NCBI GenBank assembly: GCA_001579985.1
Contig: LRSR01013313.1
Span: 1-40,512, forward strand
Source: Hypsibius dujardini
Taxonomy: Eukaryota > Tardigrada > Eutardigrada > Parachela > Hypsibiidae
Length of the DNA stretch: 40,512 bases
Direction of reading: 5' to 3'
Below, one piece after another: positions 1 through 8,400 of the stretch (positions within the stretch are counted from its first letter, which is position 1; every line of letters starts with the position of its first letter). A program made the position numbers and the translations under genes. The notes under the pieces were generated by a model. It did no database searches and was not told the origin of the DNA. It saw only the letters and a program-made list of their open reading frames with translations.

Positions 1-43
<43 letters not shown>

Positions 44-60
44 AACGGATAAATCGATAG
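1..60. repeat. CAGA tetranucleotide array at window edge
   Basis: Near-perfect tandem CAGA units that decay toward position 60. It lies in the intron just upstream of the first visible exon (acceptor at 97-98). The same motif recurs in introns and spacers throughout the window. Confidence 0.95.
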
Positions 61-98
61 ACACTGGTGGCGCATGGCTTTTTACTTTTTCGTTTCAG

Positions 99-661
99 AC
101 GCAGCGCCACCTGCAGATCAAAACAAGCCGCAGTTATCACTTCGATTTCATTCAGAGGCCAAAGACACCGGCGGGCCATCGGATAGTCTGCTAGTGATCC
201 AATGTCAGGATTGCATTTTAAAGTGTCCGGTCGAAGCATCTGCACAGATGGGGACCTTCTTCAAGACCGACATGGTCGGCGAGCCGATGCCACTTCTGTT
301 GACTCTTCAGAGGTTCGCGATAACTGTGAGCGATGATCAAAACGGACTTCACGGCAAAGCATCTTCCGGGGTACGAATACAGGATCTGACTTGTGTTCGC
401 GGCAAGGATGGCATCTTCTCCATCGAACCTCAGGATACAAACGGTAATGCAATATATATTCCCCGTTTGGAATAGTTTGCGGCTAAACGAGAACCGATCG
501 GATTTTTTGTCTTAGGTGAATACAAACAACTTTTACCCAAGGGGCTTAGTCTTCCTACCGATACGGCGGAGGCTCGGATTCTCTTTCTCAAACAGAAGCA
601 GAGTTTGATTGCACAAGAAATTCGCTCGCTTCAGGATCAAATTCACGGTGGCGCCACCTAG
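99..661 (+). CDS. C-terminal end of a large protein, possibly BLTP3 (UHRF1BP1/SHIP164)-like; 5' partial
   Basis: Two exons, 99-443 and 516-661, join in phase (G|GT) and give about 162 residues ending at TAG 659-661. The first exon follows a pyrimidine-rich acceptor and enters in phase 1, so the gene continues to the left of the window. The first part looks like alternating beta strands (QLSLRF, LLVIQCQDC, PMPLLLTLQRFAITVSDD, GVRIQDLTCVRGKDGIFSIE); the end is an amphipathic helix (ARILFLKQKQSLIAQEIRSL). Strand-rich modules carrying a PMP..L.V.....I.V.DD pattern and a short coiled-coil tail recall the C-terminus of bridge-like lipid transfer proteins of the BLTP3 group, which act at endosomal membranes. 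That assignment is from memory of the pattern only and is weak. The gene is convergent with the hydrolase ending at 1154. Confidence 0.45.
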
Positions 662-718
662 TCATGGAAATAACAGTATTACTTTCGCGGCGGGATACAT
701 TTTGTCAAGCAATACAAA

Positions 719-897
719 GCAAACGCTTTGGGTTGAATCACTACATGGGTTGACTCAGTCGGGTGGCAGAGGGCGCCACGAGAGTAAATTGTAAAGAACA
801 CTCATGCAGCTTCACACACACCGCCTGTGGCGCCCTCTGCCACCCTCCGCCACCCGACTGATTCAACCCATGTAGTGATTCAACCCAAAGCGTTTGC
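719..897. mobile_element. Hairpin (foldback) element, MITE-like
   Basis: Left arm 719-779 and right arm 827-897 are inverted copies of each other. The right arm carries an extra ~10-nt duplication (a repeated CCACCC segment). The loop is about 47 nt. The length, high arm identity and position in a spacer fit a non-autonomous inverted-repeat element. No clear target-site duplication was found, so this could also be a locally formed palindrome. Confidence 0.7.
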
Positions 898-951
898 CTG
901 GTACGATTTACAAATACCATGACCACAATTTTTATGCCGGAACGGTTGATG

Positions 952-957
952 TTTATT
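952..957 (-). promoter_or_regulatory. Polyadenylation signal (AATAAA on minus strand)
   Basis: TTTATT on the plus strand reads AATAAA on the minus strand about 200 nt past the hydrolase stop codon. The position suits the 3' end of that transcript. Confidence 0.4.
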
Positions 958-1153
958 TTTTTCTTTTCGGTACGAGTATGTGCGAGTCCTTTCCTGTGAT
1001 GAATTACTTAGTTTACATTACAATATCCGATTTTTTCTACTTCTAAGCTTAAAATGGGCAGCTGTGAACGCGTGGCATTGATGGACTTAGCGCATACGAA
1101 GCCTGCGGTTTTCGATAACTTTAAGGAATTTAGTGAGTTTTGCAGTATTTTTT

Positions 1154-1465
1154 TCAGGCAGTGTCGGTCAAGCGTGCCTGGACCACCCGCTGATTAGAGA
1201 CGAAAATGTTGTCGCGTTCCGGCTTCTCACCACCGATCAAACTGGCGATCCATTCGTCCGTTGTCTGGACTGCCGCGAAAGCTGACTGCATCACCACCTG
1301 TCATTCACAAAGTGCTCTCTCAGTTCGCCTACTTACAAACAGAATGTGTAAGTCTTCGACGCACAGACTGACTGACAGACGGACACTCAGTTAGACAGAC
1401 ACAGACAGACACTGACAGACACAGACAGACACACAGACACACACACAGCCAGACAGACAGTCAGT

Positions 1466-1507
<42 letters not shown>

Positions 1508-1514
1508 GTCAGTT

Positions 1515-1545
<31 letters not shown>

Positions 1546-2475
1546 TAGACAGACAGACAAGAGAAATGGTGTTTTGTAATACCGACACGGCGCGGTGAAT
1601 CTCCTCAGCAGTCGCACTGCCAGCCTTGTTCTTGTACGGCAGCGAGCCAGCGGCATCGTGCAGGAACTCCACTTCGTAGCCGGCGTGAAAGGCCTCACGC
1701 ATCGTCGAGTCATCGCAATTGTGAGTCTGCAAAAACAGCAGTCAATTCAACTGGGCGCTGAAAATAATACCTATTTGAATCATACTGTAGAATTCCGATC
1801 AACTGGTGCTGATTCTTGGACCCCCCCCCCTCCCGTAAATTAGTTCCGACAGGCCGAAACCCCTGAAGTGCTTTAATCAATCACCCGATGCTCACACAAT
1901 TGGTAGCGAAAATGTGGGCAATCAAGCAAGTGCAGTCTTGTGGTCTCCTATTTTTGCAACCAATCAGCTCCGGTCTCTTTTGACTGAGCTGATTGCGCAG
2001 TAGCAGCAGTTGATCGGAATTCTACAGTACTGCACCATGTAGCCGACGATGGTGAGCGTGTCAATCTTGTTGGCGGTCAACCAGGCGCCGAAGTCCGTTC
2101 CTGCGAAACAGCTCGGCAGGGTTTTCTCGACGAAGTGGGCGTAGGGACGCGACGCGATCGACGGATGCAGCTTGACGCCGTGCGAGCCTCTCGCGAAGAT
2201 TGGTGCACTTTCCGGCAGGACATGCTGGGAAACAATTAACCCGAAACGCGGCGAATCAGTTTTAGGACTAAACAGTCAAGTCGTCATTCACTGTGACGGT
2301 ATACCTGAACCATGACCACGGGAATGCCGTGCTTCTCCGCGGCGTCCAGCGCTTTCTTGATGTTGGCCAGAGAAGACTCGACGGGCGGATATTCAATGAG
2401 AAATTTACCGGAAATATACTCATTCTGCACGTCAATCACCACCAGTGCACGTCGGGGACCGGTATTGTTGGCCAT
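1154..2475 (-). CDS. Isochorismatase-family cysteine hydrolase
   Basis: Four exons on the minus strand, 2475-2305, 2224-2036, 1726-1583 and 1297-1154, all joined in phase 0 with GT-AG introns, give 215 residues, the usual size of this family. The catalytic triad is intact: Asp15 in VVIDVQNEY, Lys91 in HFVEKTLPSC and Cys124 in GYMTHNCDDST, the last created by the exon 2/3 junction. The C-terminal pattern AEEIHRAVSVVMQSAFAAV is also typical. Family members hydrolyse amide or ether bonds (nicotinamidase, isochorismatase and many uncharacterised cytosolic hydrolases); the substrate cannot be told here. There is no signal peptide. Start chosen at ATG 2475, just before the first beta strand. The family is most abundant in bacteria and fungi, so an origin by old transfer is possible, but the gene has animal-type introns. 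Intron 2 carries a MITE and intron 3 a CAGA array. Confidence 0.88.
1383..1560. repeat. CAGA-type array in hydrolase intron 3
   Basis: Tandem CAGA, CACA and TCAGTTAGA variants inside the intron between exons 3 and 4. All long open frames here are translations of the repeat. Confidence 0.95.
1783..2029. mobile_element. MITE with 23-bp perfect terminal inverted repeats in hydrolase intron 2
   Basis: Positions 1783-1805 and 2007-2029 are exact reverse complements. TA dinucleotides at 1783-1784 and 2028-2029 fit a Tc1/mariner-type TA duplication, which would place the element at 1785-2027. It is about 245 bp and non-coding. Its right end lies only a few bases inside the intron from the donor at 2035-2034. 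Confidence 0.85.
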
Positions 2476-2950
2476 CCCGAATCTCGACTAATTGAATTTT
2501 GGACGAGAAACTTCACGGGGAGAAAGGCAAGCAACGGAAGAATGCGGTTAAAAATTGATTTTGTGAACACTGACTGGCTGGTAGGGATGTTTTCAGTACC
2601 GACACAGGTGTACCAGGCGTATTGATCGTGATAAAACTAAAACATCTAACCCCTTCGGCGACGCAATAACAAAAGAGGAAACGCGTGCGATGAGGCCTGG
2701 ACGGTGGAGTTTTCTTTTATAGTACCTCGCCTCACTTAACCACACCAAGTGGCGCCGCCTATCTCAACTGAAGAAACTATTTTAAAGAAAGCCTTTAAAC
2801 ATTGTGGAGCTAGGAAACAGCTTCCGGCAGCTAACCGGAAATGTCTCAGCAATGTGGGGGAAGTCAATTACGCAGATTAATCTCACTTGTCAGTCTCGTC
2901 TGCTCAAATTAACGTTTCACTCAAGACACATTCAGCATGCAAATGAAATA

Positions 2951-3154
2951 TGAGGAGAAATCTGTATTTCGGCTCACTCATGGATTTGTCTTTGATGGCA
3001 GGTGCTTGATTGTTTCATTTCCAGAGGTTCTCTAGTATACTAGGATACAATGCAGTAAATCAAACAATCAAGCACCTGCCATCAAAGAGAAACCCGTGAG
3101 TGAGCCCATTTATCGACCAAGTGGAGGGTGAGCCGAAATACAGATTTCACCTCA
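2951..3154. mobile_element. MITE family A, copy 1
   Basis: Terminal inverted repeats start TGAGGAGAAATCTGTATTTC and close with the complement at 3154. A second internal inverted segment holds GATGGCAGGTGCTTGATTG and its complement. A diverged copy with the same ends and internal order is at 11840-12072. Non-autonomous. Confidence 0.88.
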
Positions 3155-3231
3155 TTGTGCAGTCAATATTAAAGTCTGAAAGTCTGAAAGTGAGGTATCT
3201 GGCATTTCTAGCACGAACTGTGCAACAACAG

Positions 3232-3490
3232 TGCTTGCCTGACGAAAAGACCTTACATTCTGAATGGCCTTAATGCTTGCCTGACGAAAAGACCTTACAT
3301 TTTGAATGGCCTTAATGCTTGCCTGACGAAAGGACCTTACATTCTGAATGGCCTTAATACTTGCCTGACGAAAGGACCTTACATTCTGAATGGCCTTAAT
3401 GCTTGCCTGACGAAAAGACCCCACATTTTGAATGGCCTTAATGCTTGCCTGACGAAAAGAGCTTACATTTTGAATGGCCTTAATGCTTGA
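3232..3490. repeat. 42-bp minisatellite, about six copies
   Basis: Units contain GCTTGCCTGACGAAA..GACC and TGAATGGCCTTAA, spaced exactly 42 bp (for example 3275 and 3317). Because 42 is a multiple of three, open frames of 14-residue repeats run on both strands, but nothing supports translation. Confidence 0.95.
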
Positions 3491-3966
3491 CACTTGACCT
3501 TCTACAGCTCATTTCGTTCAAAACCACGGCGACACTAAGAATATAATTGCATTTTGCATTGTCCCACGAATGTCGCTGCATCTCAGTCCGTCCTTCGTGG
3601 TTCCTGTTGGGATGTTTTGCCGGAAAGTGACACACACAGGCAATACCACTGTCACTTGTCAGGGGATTTCGATAAAATGATACGCAGCCCCAATATGGCA
3701 CCGTAGGAAGGACTTTGAACCGGAAGGCGGCATTATTACTAATAAACCAGTTGTCACTTCATTTCTCTCGCCTTTAGGGACAAGGGAACGCAACGCCACC
3801 CTTGCAGCCGGTACTGCAATATGCATGAGACATGTCCCCTTTACACTAGCCATGTGAACGGTTGGTGATCGTAAAAGGCGAAATATCCTTGACTGGTCGC
3901 GACTACTTACGCTTTACATCTGCAACGAGCTTCAAATCAACAAAAGGAACTTGATTTTGTACAAAA

Positions 3967-4559
3967 ATGAGCCTGGTCTACAATCGAAGCCTCGCCGTTC
4001 TGATAGTGACCTTCGTCCACTGTCCACCGACCACGCCAAACACCACTCGACCGATCACGGTGGAAATGATCAGTTTAGCAATGTATCACGTCATCATCGC
4101 CGGTGCCCTTCCGCTGACAGGTCCCGGTTTCGATATGGCCATGTCGGACCTGCAAGCCCGCCGTCGCGGCAACAGCAGCCGCCCTTTCGATCTACGGTTC
4201 ACTTACCTCTTCGATGTGTCCTTCCGAACGTGTGCTGACTTTGCGGCAGGAGCGGATTTACTGTTGGCCGCTAATTACTACACACGAACGAAGATGGCCG
4301 ATGTAACCGTATTCATCTCACCCGGTACTACAATATATATATATATATACGTATGAAGCTCGCTGCGGTTACTTTGAGGGTCGCCGTAGTCGAGGAGCGA
4401 CCCTCAAGTATCCGTTGCTGTTCCTTGTTTTTGTCATTCAACAGGAAGTGTTCGATGAAAACGAATGTCGGTTGTGCGTCTCTTCTGTACAGGATGTGGC
4501 TCGGATGCAGTGTCGATTGCCAAGTTTGGCGCCGCCTGGAATGAGCTCGTCATCTCCAC
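3967..4559 (+). CDS. Receptor 5' cassette 1: signal peptide plus start of ANF-receptor domain
   Basis: Exons 3967-4324 (phase 1 out) and 4493-4559 (67 nt, phase 2 out) encode a hydrophobic leader (LAVLIVTFVHC), then PITVEMISLAMYHVIIAGAL, LTGPGFDMAMSDLQA and FRTCADF, then GCGSDAVSIAKFGAAWNELV. They are paralogous to the cassette at 5470-6111: same exon lengths in exon 2, same phases, same donor context (AC|GTAAG), and about 14 of 23 residues identical in exon 2. The cassette has no downstream exons of its own before 5470, and its splice phase fits the shared exon at 8433. I read it as an alternative first-exon set for the same receptor; a truncated tandem duplicate is the other option. The frame is intact, which argues against a dead copy. 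A short TA run lies just after the first donor. Confidence 0.7.
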
Positions 4560-5009
4560 GTAAGAATACGCGAACTTTTCTGCGTGGTAGAGCAGGAAAA
4601 CGCGTTTCATATCTAAGGGGGATTTAGGGAATGCCTTAAGCCTTTGATTGATGAACAGGATTCGTTTTATGGTAATAAGCCTGAAGAGGCAATGTGACGA
4701 CTGAAACGTATAGAATTGTAACGAAGGAGCTGTTATGTCTCAATCATAAACGTGCGTCATCAATGGAAGTGTCAAATTTTATTAAATTTTATTAAATCAC
4801 TATTATTCCTCACTCAAATTAGTTGAGGCGTAAGACCTCTCGGAACTCGATGCAATGCATAGTGATAATGTATTTGACCGCAGAGCTCTTTCAGTCCGAT
4901 CGAACCAAAAGGAACAGAGCGTGTTATCAGTCGAGGCTCTTGTTGTTATTCCCAAGACCGCGCTGTCTTTGCGATCATGACAAGTACAATGCAAAACCGT
5001 GACGCGGTA

Positions 5010-5165
5010 CTTAAGACATAGGTACTTACATAGGTACTAAGACATAGGGACTTAAGACATAGGGACTTAACAGGCAAATAGATGTACATATACATATACA
5101 TATATATATACATAGGTAGATAGGTACTAAGACATAGGTACTTAAGACATAGGGACTTAACAGGT
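5010..5165. repeat. Short tandem array of GACATAGG(G/T)ACTTAA units
   Basis: Between the two receptor cassettes. Repeats of about 17 bp interrupted by a TA/CATATA stretch near 5085-5120. Confidence 0.85.
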
Positions 5166-5469
5166 GAGATACTTGTAAGATACAGGGGGAAACTTCAAAC
5201 AGGCTAATAATACATGACAGTTCCTCAGCAGTACGACAGAATCACTTTATTGTGATTGTGTACTGTACATAGTTGCGTGCGTGTCTCAGTACCTTGAATT
5301 ATGAAGCAGCGGTACGTGATCAGAAGCTGCGGTACGTGATCAGAGGGAAGAAATCTCGAAAATTTCTATCCCTGCCTCCTTCCAGGGTCCTGGTTCCAGG
5401 TTCCTGAGAAGAGTTTGCCATTGTGTTTACCTTTCCTTTGCCACACGTATTGCAATCTGTGATTCAGAA

Positions 5470-8400
5470 ATGAGATTTTTACGTGTACCGGTTGCAATAG
5501 TTTTTATGACCATGAATGCTGGTCAGTTTTTCGGTCTCTCCCACGCACAATCAGGAGAGAACGACAAGCCCATCTCCGTTGAAGTGGTCAGCCTGGCGAT
5601 GGCTCATGCTTACAGTGCCAGCTCAATGCCGCTTACAGCTCCCGGGTTTGATTTGGCGGTGGCCGATCTTCGCGCCCGACCGTGTTGTCAGAAGGTTGAA
5701 TTTCGATATCTGGTTACGTATCTCTTCAACCGATCCTTCCAAAGCTGCGCTGACATCCTGTCAGAGGCGGATTTTCTCCTGGCGAACTACTATTACAGCC
5801 GCAAGGTCGTCGCTGACGTCACGGTTTTCGTCACCCCCGGTACTGTGAATTTATATTCCTGTATCATACTGTAATCCCCGGTACTGTACCCGTTGGTCAC
5901 GTGCACCGTACTGTATATGAACGGTTGCCCATGGGGAACGCTCCCTGCTGGGAGGCAAATGTTTTAAGGAATAAGGCTGACTTAGACGAGCTTGGCCACA
6001 CAACCGTGGCGTCTCTGTGTGACATTTCGTTTGAACATTCATAGGATGCGCAGCAGATGCCCTCTCCAATGCCAGACTGGCAGCTGGTTGGAACGAACTG
6101 GTCATACTAACGTAAGAGTTCAGGTCTCTCTTGACTCGTTTACAATGCATAAGATCTTTCGCTTACAACCACTGTTATTGATCAATTATCAAGGGATGAA
6201 TATTGTTGGCATGTGCATTAAAACGAGTAATAACTGTGACCTCGCATAATTTTGCGGTATATCGGTAAGAATTGGGTATATGGGGCCAAGCAGTCAATGG
6301 GTCCCTAAGGGCTGTGAGTCTTATGGTATGATATATGGTTCGATGGTACGAAGGATTCGGTGTTACGATGATTCAATGGTACGCAGGTTTAGTGAGACGA
6401 AGGGTTCCTTGGTACGAAGGCTACGATGGTACAAAGGCTACGGTGGTACGATGGTACGAAGGGTTCGGTGGCACGATGGTACGAAGGGTTCGGTGGCACG
6501 ATGGTACGAAGGGTTCGGTGGTACGATGGTACAAAGGCTACGGTGTTACGATGGTACGAAGGGTTCGGTGTTACGATGGTACGAAGGGTTCGGTGGTACG
6601 ATGATTCGATGGTACGCAGGTTTAGTGACACGAAGGGTTCCTTGGTACGACGGCTACGATGGTACCATGGTAAGAAGGGTTCAGTGGTACGATGGCACGA
6701 TAATTCAAAGGTATTAGTGACACAAAAGGTCCCTTGGTACGAAGGCTACGATGGTACGAAGGCTAGGGTGGTACGAAGGGTTCAGGGGTACGATGATACG
6801 AAGGGTTCGGTGGTACTATGGCACGATAATTCGAAGGTTTAGTGGCACGAAGGGTTCCTTTGTACAAAGGCTACGGTGGTACGATGGTACGAAGGGTTCG
6901 ATGGTACGAAGGGTGCGGAAGTGCGACGGTTTTGGTGTTACGAATGGTTAGTGAACGAAGCATTCAATTAGCTCTCCGCTCGATTTCTAAATAGATCTCA
7001 AATAAATGGAAATTTCCAAAATAAGAATTAGAGTTTAGACCGAGATATCACCGCCTGAGTATGGGGAAATGACAACTCAGTCCAAACCATAAAAAGCCAC
7101 AAGACCATAAAAGTCGACCCAGATGTCCCAAATCCACAATGTGCAGGTGACAACTCGATCCACATACAACTCCCATTGTCTCAACCGGCATCTTTGTGGA
7201 CCGAGTTGACACTGTTACCCTGTTCTATATGTGTGTTTGGGTCCACATGACCATATGTCGACTTTGGAAATCTTTACAGGTGAAGTGTAATTTAGCAACT
7301 TCCGCAATCGGATTTGCAGGCTTGAGCTCTTGATAGAAATATCCAATTCGTATTACTTGAACGTACGTGGGCTGAAAGGTGTGACTGTCACACCTTCGGT
7401 TTACATATCCGTCGACTAAGAGCACATGCATCACAAGAGAGTTCTTGCAAACGGTACACTACTGTACCGCTGTACCTTACGGTATACCGTACCGCTGTAC
7501 CCCACGGTATGCCGTACCGCTGTACCGTGGGGTATACTGTACCGCTGTACCGTGGGGTATACTGTACCGCTGTACCGTGGTATACTGTACCGCTCTATAC
7601 TGTACCGCTGTACCGTGGGGTATACTGTACCGCTGTACCGTGGGGTATACTGTACCGCTCTACCCTACGGTATACCGTACCGCTGTACCGTGGGGTATAC
7701 TGTACCGCTCTACCCTACGGTATACTGTACCGCTGTACCATGGGGTATACTGTACCGTTGTACCCTACGGTATACTGTACCGCTGTACCATGGGGTATAC
7801 TGTACCGTTGTACCGTGGGGTATACCGTTTGCAGGAACTCTCTAATGCATGTACCGTACAGTAAATCTACTGTGCATGTACCGCAACGTAGGTAAAGGTT
7901 GCATCATACTAGGCTGTTATCGCTCCAAGGATAATTAACATGTAAATCTCATTGGAAACCCACGAATCCCTAATTCTGCATGAACGCATTGCTAGGAATA
8001 GGGAAGAAAAACTTGTAGCGTGACTTTGGCGTATTCTTTTTTTTGTGACGGTTTGTAAGGCCTACAGTACTCATAATTGTCCCTTTTTCTGTCGTAATGA
8101 TAGTCTTTAACTTGGTTCTCCGTCGATATACAATAGAATAAACTTTTCTCGAGATTGTCCATTTAGAATTCAATTTGGAATCCATGAGCACCAGACAAAC
8201 AGCTTTTAAGGCACAGAGGGCGGAGCCATAGCTCCGTCCACTGATATCTAAACGGTATTTGGGTAATGCCCATTGATTTACATTTAACTTTTGAATGGGA
8301 TCGATCAAGCTAAGTGACGGGAGACTATGAGTAGGCCGGACTCCTTGTCAAAGGTACTCGAGACAGGATGAGAGGACAGGCTGTGGTAAGTTTACGTTAC

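Larger units (their letters stand above)
662..1153. other. Convergent intergenic spacer
   Basis: Lies between the stop codons of the two convergent genes. It contains the 719-897 hairpin element and a polyadenylation signal for the minus-strand gene at 952-957. I see no coding exon. Confidence 0.8.
2476..3966. other. Intergenic region between hydrolase and receptor
   Basis: Contains the 5' flank of the hydrolase, one MITE (2951-3154) and a 42-bp tandem array (about 3232-3488). From 3490 to 3966 I see no exon; open frames there lack family resemblance and splice support. The last part is the upstream region of the first receptor cassette. Confidence 0.75.

Noticed and set aside
3215-3490. CRISPR-like direct repeats
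   Set aside because: Contiguous tandem units without unique spacers in a spliced eukaryotic genome; minisatellite.
3152-3493. Open frame of 14-residue repeats (SIKAIQNV.SFRQA)
   Set aside because: The 42-bp period keeps frames open on both strands; no splice context, codon signal or family support for a real gene.
6280-6951. Overlapping long frames rich in VRWYDG
   Set aside because: Minisatellite inside a receptor intron; several frames are open at once.
7426-7895. Frames with YTVPLYRG repeats
   Set aside because: Satellite inside a foldback element; three frames open at once.
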